A stretch of DNA of 59,647 nucleotides. It comes from Chara braunii. Taxonomy: Eukaryota; Streptophyta; Charophyceae; Charales; Characeae. Position numbers and translations under genes: made by a program. The stretch spans positions 491,646-551,292 of the forward strand of contig BFEA01000599.1 in the NCBI GenBank assembly GCA_003427395.1. The letters run 5' to 3'. The notes under the pieces are model-generated. The model was not told the DNA's origin. It worked only from the letters and a program-made list of their open reading frames with translations, and searched no databases. Positions 32,850 through 44,313 of the stretch are shown here, piece by piece (within the stretch, counting starts at the first letter, position 1; every line of letters begins with the position of its first letter).

Positions 32850-33383
32850 GCGACCCCTAGTCAGGTGCACGTGCCCTCAAACAGCCAACACAGGATTGAT
32901 ATCATGTTTGTAAGAGTTGCTGCTTGGGAGTCCCTGCTATCAACAAGTCCAATGACGGAATCCATGCCATACCGTTATCCCATTATAGCTCGGTTTGCAC
33001 CAGACCCATGTATTGACAGAGAACGCGGGTACTTCATGTTGAATACAAACAACTTGAACGACCCGGGCTTCACCCAGTGGGTCCAACATCAAAACGAAGT
33101 CTAGCAAAGCACAAAGGATTTGTTCCCAACAAAGGGGCAGTGACTCACGACTGGCTTAAGAATCATTTCTAAAGGTCTATCGGTCCTCTCTATGATGAAA
33201 GCTTACAGTAAGAACGAAGAAGAAAGGGTCTGCAGGCAGAGAATGGAGAAAACGGAAGCAGAAATGGGGAAGCATTTGGTTTTGGGCGTGTTTTGGTGAG
33301 AAAAAATTCGGTGGTTAGATAAATGGGGGGAGATACAGGTACGGACGGAGAAAGTTTGACAAGATCGGTGCAGACTGCTGGGA

Positions 33384-34520
33384 ATGGAGAAACTGGATGG
33401 TATGACTAAGGAAACCTTCGCCTTGGTTAATAGACAGACCATACAACATCGTATAATAAAGGTGCTGGCCCACCCGTTTGACCTGAACCTCCGCACGTCT
33501 ACAGAAACAATTGGGATGTGCGAATATGCTATCACTTACTTCTGGGATATCCTAACGTCTCGAAAGCCACCAAAAACTGCAGATTCGGATCTGACCAGGG
33601 AATCGAACTTTTGGGCGCACACAACTACCCAAATTGCAGCGGAGGGCAGGTTAGCCTTAGACAGACCAATTACCAAAGAAGAACTGACACACGCTGCCAA
33701 ACAAATGACTAAAGGAAAATCTTCGGGGGAGGACAGACTACCTATCGAATGTTTTTTGAAATTTTGGCCATTATTCTGCGAGGACCTGGTCCACATCTAT
33801 AATGATGCACTGACAGGAACAACTTGAAGACTTCCCCCTAGCATGACAAGAGGGATTATAACCTTATTGTACAAGAAAGGGGAAAAGAGCAACATCAGGA
33901 ACTGGCGCCCGATATCCTTGCTAAATACAGTGTATAAACTTTTGGCCAAGGCTCTTGCTATTAGACTGGCGATATACCTACGGAGCTTGGTAGGTGTAGA
34001 TCACGGCGCATTCGTGAAAGGGAGGTCGATCTTGGACAATATAGTTACAGTTATAGAATCAATGAAGATAATCACAGATGCACAACTGGATATGACTATC
34101 CTTCTCCCTGACTTGGAAAAAGTCTATGACAGAGTCAGTTGGCCCTTTGTGCTGACCAGTTTGAGACACATAGGTATTGGACCAAACTTCTGCGAATGGG
34201 TAAAAACCATGTGCTTTTACGCTACTACCTCGGTAATGATCAATGGTAGGATCTCACCATCCTTCCCATTGACTCGTTCACTACGGCAAGGATGTCCGTT
34301 AGATCCTTTGCTCTTTGTACTACAGATGGATGTGTTGCTCAATAACGTGAGATGCAATCCCTACATAGTGGGACTGCAGACCCGCGACCACCTGCAGTTC
34401 AAAGGAAGCGTGTCAGCAGACGACCTCACAATTGTATCCAGAAACTCCCCGGACTCGCTCACCGCGGTCAAAGAAACGCTTATGGAGTACTGTGCACTTA
34501 GTGAGGCTCAAGTCAATTGA
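33384..34520 (+). pseudogene. LINE reverse transcriptase domain with one internal TGA
   Basis: Open from 33384 to a TGA at 33825-33827 and then in the same frame to 34520. Motifs in order: KGKSSGEDRLPIECF; GIITLLYKKGEKSN with WRPISLLNTVYKLL; GAFVKGRSILDNI; motif A LLPDLEKVYDRVSW; motif B LRQGCPLDPLLF; motif C SADDLTIVS, with both catalytic Asp kept and the usual Tyr/Phe replaced by Ser. The closing TGA follows QVN where plant LINEs have NW, consistent with TGG to TGA. These residues would catalyse cDNA synthesis; the ORF is interrupted. Confidence 0.9.
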
Positions 34521-34790
34521 TTCAAATCGGTGTTTTTCTTGCCATAACAGTTTGAGATATGTGTGGATTTTGGGATGAAAAAAAAAATTTGCTGACTCAT
34601 CTCAAACATTCATGGGAGTACAAGTCTCTTTGCATAATTATGCAGAGACACATGATAAGATCATACAAGGCAGGATGGAGCAGAGGTTGCAAAAGTGGAC
34701 GACCATCTACGGCCTATCCCTCTTTGGCAGAGCATTGATTGTTAACGAGGCGGTTTTCTCCAACTTTGGTATGCGGAAGCAGTCAGACCG

Positions 34791-36250
34791 TTGGGAAAAA
34801 AAATTGTGCAAGACATCAAGAATGCGGCCTCAATATATATATGGAAACCAAATGTTGACGAGGAAAAAGCGCACATGTCCAAGGTGTCGTGGGAAAAAAT
34901 CACAGTAATGAAGGATGAAGGAGGTCTCGCTGTTTTGGATCCGTCTCGCCATAACAAAGCACTGTTGGGGAAGTGGCCTATAAAAGTCGCTCTCGATACG
35001 GAAGACCGCAGTTGGGTAGCGTTAGCAGAGTACATCTTGGCGAAAGATTGGGGTTTGAGCAGGGGGGAAGATGTGTGGGAAGTGTTAATGACTCCGTCCT
35101 TCCAGCGGAGGAGGCAAAAATCCCCCTTTTGGCAAGGTGTGCTGCAAACCTGGAAAACACTTGCTCCGGAGTCCATGAGAGAACCACGAACACAGGACGA
35201 AGTATTAAGGCAGCCTCTCTTTGAGAACCGGTGGATAAGGAAAGCGGATGGGTCGAACTTTATGATTGCAGGATGGGGAAACTTCGGGAGAGCATGAGTG
35301 GAAAGAGGAGTGCTCCGTATCGAAGATTTATGAGACGACCAACGGATGGAATGGAAGAGCGCTTCAGAACTCGGAGGAAACCTGGGGAGGTTGTGGTATA
35401 TCGAGGTAAGACAGGAGAAGCTTATTTAGGCTTATCCCTGATGACTGGAAGCACCTACTGAAGGAACAACATGCAGTTGGCCGATGGTACCGCCCGGTCC
35501 TCAGTGCTGGCAGAGATACACAAGTACTGAGACCAACCAGCCAAGACAAAATAAAAGTATGGGAGAGACAAATCAGTGAAGGGCCCCAAGGTAGCATCTT
35601 GAGCTTCAAGGAGGAATTTGAGGTAAACGGTGAGAGTCTCTATGCAGTTTTCAGTACGCGGTGCAACACACCTGATACTCCGTATGAACGGCACGCCGAT
35701 CCGTGAGATGAAGCTGGATCCGGAACTATACGGTTGAACGAAGATGAGAGGTAAACCAGAATTACTCAAGTATAGCTCTTGAGAGGGCATGACGTTGCAG
35801 AGACTGAAAGGGAGCTCAACTATTAAAATACAAGAGGCGCACCCACGTGCCAGCACGGGATCGACTCTGTCAGTCAAATATTACGAAGAAATGTAGAAAC
35901 TCTGCAGAAGACAACTGAGCAAGAAATGTGCCTCAGTACTGTGGCTGACAGTCCACTCGGCTCCACTGGATGCGGTCTCCCTGTTCACCCGAGGCATGGA
36001 GGTTGACATAGGCTGTGTGAGATGCCACCGAGCTCTAGAGGACTCTACACACCTATGGGGCACCTGCCCACTCTTAGACCGTGTCTGGAAGTGGTGGGGT
36101 TATCACTGGGAAGCTTGGGGTGGGACGAAAGAGGTGAAATGGGATCTGGAGTGGGCGATCACGGGCAAGCTGCCCCCCCCCCTGTCCAACGGGAAGGGTT
36201 GGGGGTACGTAGCGACAACAATTCGTGTTGTGGTTATATGGTGGATCTAG
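34791..36250 (+). pseudogene. LINE ORF2 C-terminal region with zf-RVT
   Basis: At 34791-35297 a 168-codon frame carries WEKITVMKDEGGLAVLDPSR, the post-RT connection typical of plant LINEs. After frameshifts, 35996-36250 reads GCVRCHRALEDSTHLWGTCP and LLDRVWKWWGYHWE, a zf-RVT zinc-binding region. No intact RNase H domain is seen. The 36250-36972 segment is probable 3'UTR ending in the A-tail. Confidence 0.8.
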
Positions 36251-37082
36251 AAAGAGACGAACTCAGTGCTCTTCGAAAAAAAAATCTTTCGGATGCAACT
36301 CTGAAAACTGGGATGAAAACCACGGTTAGGCACATGATAATTGTGGATTGGAGAAAGAAGGTCCTGCCTCAACCGGACCCTGAGCGCTCGAAGGCAAGGT
36401 TGTGGTTCCTGCGATCTTGGGCTAAAAATAATAGGCTGGCAGCGGTCTCTGCTCAGACTGGGAAACTCATGTTGTCGCCCTGGATCAAGTCAAGCTAGAA
36501 TGGTAGTAAGGAATTTAGAGATGGGTTCTAGCGTAGTAGCGGAGGGTCCGAGGGACTTGGGAGGGGAGTCGGGGCTAGGGTTAGAATGGACGTAAGTGGG
36601 GTAGAGGGGGATTCCGGGGTTGGCAATACCTACACTTAGAAGAAAAAGACTTAGTTTTCAAGGCCGATCCAACATGGGCACTCGGTGGTTCAAAATGCCT
36701 TGATAGCGACAACTTTAGGTTCACAGGTCCGTACTAGGGCCGATGGGGCCGACACACAAGAGTGCTAAGTACCACTGTCTGTTTCACGTTGTTTGGCCAA
36801 GTTGGGCTGACCTCCTCTTCTGCTGCTGCCAGGTTGGTCTGGTATCTGTTCCTTAGGAAGTAAGTGCAGGCATGCCAGGTTGGTCTGGTTAAGAACTTGG
36901 TTACTTTACTAGGTAGAATTGTGAGGACCCCGACCTCTCTCCTATTTGCATAATGAGATGTGTTGTTTTTGCAAAAAAAAAAAAAAAAAAAAAATGATAT
37001 GACCATCACCACGAGACAACTCATACCATAGTCACGCACCTTCAGGAGATATATGATGGCTGGAGGGAGACAACAAAGCTAT

Positions 37083-37607
37083 GGGTCTCGCTCCACTACT
37101 CTAGGCTCAACAAAATCTAGAGTCCACTCTAAAAATTAACTCTCCAAATTTCGTTCTAGAGTTGTCAGAATTTACTAAAGGAACCCATATAGAGTAAAGC
37201 GTCTCTCCACTTACTCCAGAAGGGTGCTATTGAAAAATGTACTCTAGAGTTGTCAGACGTACCCACGGTTGCGCACTCTAGACCTGGACCGGTCTAGAGT
37301 ACCTGCCTGCCACGACCATTTTTTCAAGTGTACTAAACTGGTCCCTTGCTCTCGCCTAGAAAATCATGAGTGTGCCTCATGTCTGGGCCGACAACCACCT
37401 CTACCGTGGCGACACAAAGATTGTCTCTTCTCTGTTTCCACATAAAGAAAAAGCAAATAAAAAACAGAGTTCTTCTCGTTTATTTATAGAGTTGGGTCGT
37501 CTAGAGTTAGTGGAGCGATGGCACCAAATTTATTCTACTCTAGACTCTGACAACTTTAGATCAACTCTAAAAAATTTTATAGAATCTAAGCTAATGGAGC
37601 AAGACCC
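37083..37607. mobile_element. GGGTCTCGCTCCACT-family MITE, 525 bp, with TAT target duplication
   Basis: The left end is GGGTCTCGCTCCACTACTCT and the right end is AATGGAGCAAGACCC. They match at 17 of 22 positions as inverted repeats. TAT flanks both sides (37080-37082 and 37608-37610), consistent with a 3-bp duplication. Interior subrepeats centre on CTCTAGAGTTGTCAGA, which reappears inverted as TCTGACAACTTTAGA. The 3-bp duplication and GG-starting ends resemble PIF/Harbinger MITEs, although the usual TWA target is not seen. Confidence 0.8.
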
Positions 37608-37682
37608 TATGTCTGCAGGGGTCCCCTGTCTAAGCCTTAGGAGTAGTGGTAGGTAGGTAGTAAAGTTGAATTGAAAGAATTT

Positions 37683-38081
37683 GGGTGTCGCTCCACTACT
37701 ATCCTCTATACAGAATTTTGTATAGTGGCCGTATAGTTGTCAGAGAAAAAACATTCGTATAAACCGTGGCGTTGCTCCACTTCCTATTTGCTATACACGT
37801 CTCTGAGTTCACTACAAAATACCCATACAACCCTACATGACAACAATTTGCCATCCCAGACTCCAGGTGCTACATACGATTTCGCAGTAGAATGCCTACC
37901 TCCTTCGACCACCCTCCGAGTAACGACTTTTGTAGGCTGGGAACTATCGGGATCGTACGGTGAAGTTGGAGGGTACCATCTGTCAACTATACGGTGATTT
38001 CCCAAGGTACATTTCGAATAGAAAGTAGAGCGGTGTCCCACTATCCGAAATCGTACAATATATAGTAGTGGAGCAAGACCC
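37683..38081. mobile_element. GGGTGTCGCTCCACT-family MITE, 399 bp
   Basis: The ends GGGTGTCGCTCCACTACTAT and ATAGTAGTGGAGCAAGACCC match at 18 of 20 positions. An internal, diverged end-like segment (GGCGTTGCTCCACTTCC, about 37763) suggests a nested or composite copy. The interior shares ATAGTTGTCAGAG with the neighbouring 525-bp copy. Flanks TTT and GTT do not give a clean duplication. Confidence 0.8.
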
Positions 38082-38167
38082 GTTGAAAGACGATGAAAAT
38101 TTTGAGAGAAGAATATAGCGTAGTTTAAAAATAAAAAAATTAAAAAGAGGGAAGGAATAAGAATGAA

Positions 38168-38365
38168 GATAGATTGAGTAGAAAGCATTCACACAGGAAG
38201 AAGAATGACGGTGAGGATAAAAGGTAAGTCTCCAACGTAGTCATACAACTTTATGAGGCATTTAGACAAAACGGAAAAGGAGAGGATAAGCAATAGGAAT
38301 AGAAATAGATTGAGTAGAAAGCATTCATTTTGGGAGAAAAATGACAAGTGAGGATAAAAGGTAAG
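38168..38365 (+). repeat. Two-unit direct repeat, about 137-bp period
   Basis: AGATTGAGTAGAAAGCATTC occurs at 38170 and 38307. Each is followed by a GAA-rich spacer and GTGAGGATAAAAGGTAAG. The GTAAG endings resemble 5' splice sites, but no exon evidence exists. Confidence 0.8.
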
Positions 38366-40832
38366 CATTTTGAGCGCGCCCCTGGTAAAAATGTTACAAG
38401 TATCTTCAGGGGATATGAATCGGACTAGTTTCGGCTGGCCGCCAACGACACTCCTCCTGGGTCTTCGGTCGCCAAGGTGCAAAATACCTCGTCGACGGAC
38501 CGATTTATCATGTGTGTAGACTAACCTATAATAACTCATACCCCTTCATAAAGGTCAACGTCAACCAAAAGAGTCTACCCCATCAAGAAGAGGTTGCACT
38601 TAAACAAACAAGTCCACATCACCGTCATAAAATTTTTGCATTGGACATGTAAGGTAAAAAACAACCCACCTAACACATTGAGATAGTTCATGTTAAAACT
38701 CGAACCATTGAAAATATCAATGCAGATAAGAACGACATTTTGTCATCAAAATGTCGAGTCTCAATTATAACAAAGTGATTCACGCCTAGACAGTCATTAT
38801 CGACCATTAGAATTTCCTACGCTTAGTCCATCAATCGACGATTTTATAAAAAAAAAATTATCGAAACAAGTTTTCACGAATGTCGATAAATTGAACCCAA
38901 ATCATATCAATGGAAGACTAACAAAGACGAATAATCCAGATAGTCATTTATCCTACCAAAATATAGGGATATTCGTGACATTCCAACTTTTAATCAGTAC
39001 CTCATAACCTGCAAACAACCAAACCTTAATCACCAAATTTAACCCCACCACCTTTGTATATATAAAAAACTAGTCCTCACCGACCAAGCTCGTATGAGTT
39101 CCTCAAGATAAATGTTTCAACCATAGATAGTTCCCACACCATAAGCATTCCAATAAAAGTTAAATGCGATAGTAAAAATAAAACGTTCATTTTATTGGAT
39201 TGATCAAAACGAATAGAGACCCCTGACATAACTATTTAGAAAACAGACGATCCCAATCAATGAGGATGGACACCCAGTGATCCCAACAACAAGTAAACTT
39301 CAAAGAGAAGTTTATAAAAAAATGTCGAACAAATTATATTGGGTATCCTGAAAAGCATATCTCATTCATGAGGGTGAACAAAAAAAAAACAATTTCATAC
39401 CAGAAACTGAAGCAAAAGTTATTGCTCGATGTAAAAACGAACCCATAACTACAGTTTTTGTTGATGACATGAGTAAGATGCATAATCCTGTATACTCTAA
39501 AACATAAGGAAATGATTTGTTACCACTATATGATTTTTATGCCTATCCACACAAATCACCTTGCATGGATCCTCCACGGTTTCTTATTCACAACCAATGA
39601 AATTTCACTGTAGCCCCAAACTTTTTCGCTCCGATATCAATTTTACATCATAACAATAATGAAAATGCTTCAACAATTTTTAAGTCCTTATCCTTGGTAC
39701 ACCATCTCATACGTTAAATTTTACGAACATGAATTCATCATCAACTCATGCATTGTCCAATTCAAATGCTACAAAAGAACGAACGATATAATTATTCATT
39801 CGAGCCCACTCACTTTCCCTTTTATCTTTTGTTAATCTAACAATTTTACCATTTTGTCAAACCATATTTAAAATATATATATTGTCCAATAATCCAAGAT
39901 TTATCGTAGTTAGCAAATAGTAGATTCATAAGAGAGATTCAAAAATATATTTTTAATATCAAAATTCGCACTAATCAGACATTTTATTTTCTTAAACTTG
40001 TCATTAATTACCCTATCTTCTGCATTATATCAAAAATCTTATGAATATTAAAATACATATTTTTTAAAAGTTTTCACAACAAATGATTGATTATTTTAGT
40101 CATACACCTCTTACTGGAAGCAGAACCTTTAAAATACAATGGAAAGATAAAATATCAGTGAGTGATGTCATTAAGCTTTGGTAAATAGTTTTTTTTACCG
40201 AGCCTTGTGTATTTCACTTTTCGGTATTGTGAAAATTTTCTCTTTCATACATCTGCCTATATTTGGTCAGCATTGCAAATTCATACTCTTCGACTAAAAT
40301 GAATGACAGATTGCTAAAAAACAACTTACGCATTCTCGTACCGTAAACAACGGGGCAACAAATGAATATGTTTTATAAATTGTGATATATAGAGGAACAA
40401 ACGAAAACCACATAAACTATCATTAAAACTTCGAACCTCATCGACATAACTCTCTACCAGTGATCCATAATTCTCACTACATACAATACGAGAGACACGA
40501 GTAGTTAAAAAGTCATACGAAAGAGAATCAGACTGCAGTGAAGGAAAATATTTTATAAAAATGAAGAACTTGATAATTTCACCTTTGAGATTAAATGTCA
40601 TATTCGCAATAGAGATTCAATTATGAATTGCACATACTAAACGAAAGACAATTCACATAACTAAAATAAAAAGAAACACGATCATTAATTCTTATAAAAA
40701 ACACATTCGATCGTATGAATGTAGAAAAATATGATTAATATATCAATATATTTTCAGGTCCCCTTATATTCCCAATGATTTCAGGTTTATACGAAAGTTT
40801 CATACTTATTTTGAGTGTTTGGATGTGAGACC
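38366..40832. other. AT-rich, no gene recognised
   Basis: Start of the AT-rich block. One frame at about 39247-39717 reads protein-like for 156 codons with only three stops and is discussed as a finding. No domain, tRNA or element ends are supported. Confidence 0.5.
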
Positions 40833-41460
40833 TAATGCGGGTTTCAAAATCTTAAGACATTTAAAGTCATCACCACGGTCTCATATGGATGTTGTAAACC
40901 TGGATGGAGGCATATGAAAACGATTTCAGAAACTTCAAACACTCCAGGTCATCATCGAGGTTCCAAACGGGTGTTGTAGGCTTGGATGGAGGACCTTAAC
41001 AGTGGTTTCAAAAACTTTAACCACTCCAGATCATTTCAATAGTTTAAAGTATCCCTACTATAAACTGCTAAAATTACTTGACGTGGTTGAATCTTATGAA
41101 AACGGTTTCATATGCCCTCATCCAAGCATCAGAGATCAATGAAGTTGTAACCCCCTTCAAAAATACAACCACTTTAAGTCACCGTCGCAATTTCATACAA
41201 GTGATGGGTGTTTTGGATGGGTGAACATGAAAACTATTGTAAAAGATTAAACCATTTCATATAATTTCGGCAAAACCTTATGAAAACGTTTTCATATGCC
41301 CTCATGAAAGTATCATAGATGAGTGCAACTCAAACAATTTTCAAAAGTTTCAGTCACTTCAAGTTATTTTGACGGTTTTAGATTGATGATTGATGTTTTT
41401 TTATGAACAATTAAAATCAATTTCAAAAGTTTTGGCGAATTTCAACCCTTTCAGATCGAC
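40833..41460. repeat. Degenerate tandem array, about 80-100-bp units
   Basis: Units share TATGAAAACGGTTTCA, ACTTTAACCACTCCAGGTCA and GGTGTTGTAGGCTTGGATGG in order. Three clear units fall at 40833-41070 and more decayed ones run to about 41460. GAAAACGTTTTCATATGCCC (about 41282) contains the palindrome GAAAACGTTTTC. Confidence 0.7.
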
Positions 41461-41955
41461 GTTTGATGCTTAAATGACATTATAAAAATATAAAAGCAGA
41501 TAAAAATTTCTTAGGGAATAAAAAACTTACAAAAAAAAAAAAAAAACAGGTTTAAGAGACCCCTCGTCTCTGAAAATCTCACATTCATATATGAATATAA
41601 AAAATGTACTTCACTTACTTCATATTACATTAAAAAATATCATCTTTGATAATAGTCCGATAATTACAAATCAGTTATCTCATCGACTTATAATTGCAGA
41701 TATAATTTGCATGCAACAATTTTATAGATCCCTCTACATCGACTCAATGCTCAACCTTCTTACCAAATACATGCACAATTTTCGTACGTAATCCGAATTA
41801 CCAGACGCTGTCGAATGTGTATTATGAAACGTTAGTGAAGATCCTTTGTCAAAATTACACACTCTCGACTTTTGTTCGTTTCTCCTGAAAGTCCTCACCA
41901 TTGCGAATGTATATACTACTTGACTAGAATCACACATATAAATAATAGTTCAGAT
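41461..41955. other. AT-rich spacer, nothing recognised
   Basis: Contains an A-run at 41531-41547; otherwise nothing that can be named. Confidence 0.5.
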
Positions 41956-41959
41956 CACT

Positions 41960-42145
41960 CAAAATTTTTGTTAAGGAAGGTATGAGAATCAAAGATCGTC
42001 GATATAATGATACAATCGGGTCGAGTTTTTCAACTGGTCACTACGAGACTATAACCAAAGATCGTTAACATATGATACAACACCATCACCAATCCATCAA
42101 TACGAGTCTTTCAACTGGTCACTGCGAAACTAAAAGGGTATCATT
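41960..42145. repeat. Two-unit degenerate tandem repeat
   Basis: CAAAGATCGT...ATGATACAA and CGAGTTTTTCAACTGGTCAC are repeated once about 85 bp later as AAAGATCGTTAACATATGAT and CGAGTCTTTCAACTGGTCAC. Confidence 0.7.
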
Positions 42146-42329
42146 AAAGATCAATAACAACACTTAAGTATCTCTTATTTATCAAGTTGTATTTAGTTCC
42201 CACAACAAAAAATTATAATACTGTTTAGTGCCTTAGTCCTTGATACTTTTGTAAACGAGGGACCCTCACATGGTTGTATCACACATAAATGTGAAGTCGT
42301 GAGATGGTTAATTGAGGTGTCACTTCTAC

Positions 42330-42605
42330 CGTGTGCGTCAACTATACCTCTCACGACTTCCTGCAATATCACAGAGCCCCATGAGGTACAACTCTTCTCC
42401 AAATAAAGGGTTGCCACCACCCTGAGGCCAACCGAGCTACCAATATACAATACGAAAACTTGTATATGCAATCGTAGAGGTGGACCAACCGAGGGTGTTT
42501 TCTCCGTCATTCTAGCATAGGCATACGTACGATAAAACATCTTAGGACTGAGTCACGCAAGCGTCGGTATCGGAGTACTGATCTCTCGATCGACTAAATT
42601 ATTTT
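42330..42605 (+). repeat. Dispersed repeat family R, copy 1
   Basis: Shares with the copies at 47.3 and 51.8 kb, in the same orientation, ATACCTCTCACG, TTGTATATGCAATCG, AGAGGTGGACCAACCGAGGG and a terminal CTCGATCGACTA. In reverse it shows TAGCTCGGTTGG, similar to a pol III A box, which the other copies do not keep. The 115-codon minus-strand frame across it is not conserved in the other copies. Confidence 0.75.
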
Positions 42606-42787
42606 TGATTGAACTTTGGACAAACTGTCACGCTAGTGATAAAAATCAAGGTTAGCATGAACATACCCGTTCAATTACTAATCATGTCAAATGACTAATT
42701 ATATGAATAGATCATATATGATTTTTATCTCAACGACCAAGATGCTTGTCAACTGATAGCGATAGCCCAATCAATTTGAATGATTAA

Positions 42788-43585
42788 AGACAGTAGGCAA
42801 CCTATATAAGTCCACATCCTATTGTCAAGTGAAGCTGGTGTTTATAAAGAAAATAAATTGTACTTAAGGAAGCGAGAGAAAGTAGGCAATACATTTTTTA
42901 GTCCACGTCCTACTGCCATGTCAATTAAACATTTATTATAAAGGTGAAAATTAATAAAAACATATTTTGCAGAGGTTAGGAACAACAACCAACTCATCCG
43001 AGTCTATATCCCGCTATCATGTTAGTCATACAAATTTAATACGAGGATAAAACAATCCGTATAAATCCACATTCTCATCGCCTTTGTTGTTAGTCGAGCA
43101 TACAGAGGATGAGTTCGACAGACAGTACATAGCGAAGTGACAAGACAACCCATTTGAGTCCACATTGTTGTCACCTCGTTAGTCAAGCAAGTAGGGTAGC
43201 TCATATAAGTCCACATTCTTGTATTTCCGTGAAAGTGAAACAAATGAAGAGATGAGTTTATCGTCAAGAGATTACTGTTAGCAGGATGAAATTAGATGCA
43301 ATGATGCGACAACCCATCTGACTTCTCATTTTTGTCACCTCGTTAGTCAAACAAGCAGGGGAACCCGTATGAGTCCACATCCCTGTTTGTTTGTAAGTGT
43401 GAAATAAGTGAAGAAAATGAGTTAAAGGTTAAAACAATAGTCAATTGAACATAATAAAATGAAGTGGTTAGACAACTCACATGAATCCACATTCTTGTCA
43501 CTTTACAATGGGTTAGATCGAGGAATTCATTGTTAGGCAGTCGTTAGCCCAGTTGAGTCCATCATTGGGATGCGTGCCTACTAAT
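42788..43585. repeat. Hairpin array N: about ten units with conserved loop CAACCCATATGAGTCCACAT
   Basis: A core close to CAACCCATNTGAGTCCACAT recurs about ten times. In several units the flanks are complementary but unrelated between units. GACAGTAGG pairs with CCTATTGTC (42788-42796/42817-42825) and AGTAGG with CCTACT (42881/42909). GTGACAAGA pairs with TGTTGTCAC (43137/43166), and AAACAAGCAGGG with CCCTGTTTGTTT (43349/43381). AAGTGGTTAGA pairs with TCTTGTCACTT (43462/43493) using two wobbles. Other units pair weakly. A higher-order period of about 164 bp is visible from GTCACCTCGTTAGTCAA at 43170 and 43334. Confidence 0.75.
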
Positions 43586-43818
43586 TAAGTTTCCCGATCC
43601 TTATGTTTTGGCGTCAATGGTCGAGTCACGATATATGGAGGAGCTTAGCGCACCAACGCTTCTTCTTGGTGTTAAGGTCGCACCTTGTGCGCCATGTGAA
43701 AACACAAGCAAAACTCTGATAACGTGACGGATAGAATGATCACAACAATGATTCGAAATTTTGAGAAGACTCAAAGAAACAATTAAGGAAAAAAAATAAA
43801 AAGTGATTAACGACCTAT

Positions 43819-44313
43819 TTAAAAATTAAGTGAGTTATTTACTTGACTACCTTGCTTGCATAATCTATGTAACCTCTCTCGCTTACATGATCGACACTTC
43901 TTAGCCCTCGTAGGTTTGCCTCTCGCATTCAACGAAAAATAGAAAAATTGAATGAAGAAACGCTCAGTAATTTTCAAGTTATTAATAGCACACCGACAAA
44001 CAGGAATTGAAATACATCCACCATCACCACAACGTTGAAGCCATTTGTAAAGTCGCTTATTTTGCTTCTCTCTGCTAATAAAGTCCCCACTACAGACCAT
44101 GTAAGCGTGTTCCTCCACCCAACGTCCAAAATTATGTCTCGTACTCCGCACATAAAGATGATTGCACCATAAGAATAATAATACAAACACCAAAGACCCC
44201 TTGACATCATTTATCGCTCCATAGACCGTCCGCCATTCACCAATATACAAAGAAAGTCGTACAACCCAAAAGATCAGACCGGCTACAATGAAGCACACAG
44301 TCAATGCGACCAT
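43819..44313 (-). CDS. Uncharacterised small membrane-protein-like ORF, 164 aa
   Basis: I do not recognise this protein. Starting at an ATG (44311-44313), residues 1-25 (MVALTVCFIVAGLIFWVVRL...) and about 39-55 (GSLVFVLLFLWCNHLYV) look like membrane segments. A third hydrophobic patch lies at 119-129. The C-terminal half is basic and cysteine-bearing (CGDGGC at 95-100, CRC at 106-108, C140, C143, C152). It is the longest ATG-started frame in the AT-rich block, where stops are frequent. No neighbours support an operon or exon structure, and no homologue can be named. It may be chance or a decayed piece of a larger gene. Confidence 0.25.
   Translation of the reverse strand: MVALTVCFIVAGLIFWVVRLSLYIGEWRTVYGAINDVKGSLVFVLLFLWCNHLYVRSTRHNFGRWVEEHAYMVCSGDFISREKQNKRLYKWLQRCGDGGCISIPVCRCAINNLKITERFFIQFFYFSLNARGKPTRAKKCRSCKRERLHRLCKQGSQVNNSLNF

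Larger units (their letters stand above)
29597..36994 (+). mobile_element. L1-like non-LTR retrotransposon (LINE), plus strand, interrupted but well preserved
   Basis: ORF1 with zinc knuckle, AP endonuclease, reverse transcriptase, zf-RVT region and a 22-base poly(A) (36973-36994) occur in order on one strand. Several domains remain in long open frames broken mostly by single in-frame stops, so it is younger than the minus-strand LINE at 2.8-9.8 kb. It is nevertheless inactive as sequenced. Ambiguous bases at 30626-30652 lie in a poly(C) run inside ORF1. Confidence 0.88.

Noticed and set aside
42193-42540. A 115-codon minus-strand ORF
   Set aside because: It covers repeat R copy 1; the equivalent frame in copy 3 contains several stops.
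43700-43735. LTR-retrotransposon primer-binding site (CTCTGATAACG, similar to the complement of an initiator-Met tRNA end)
   Set aside because: Two mismatches, and no paired LTR or gag-pol coding found nearby.
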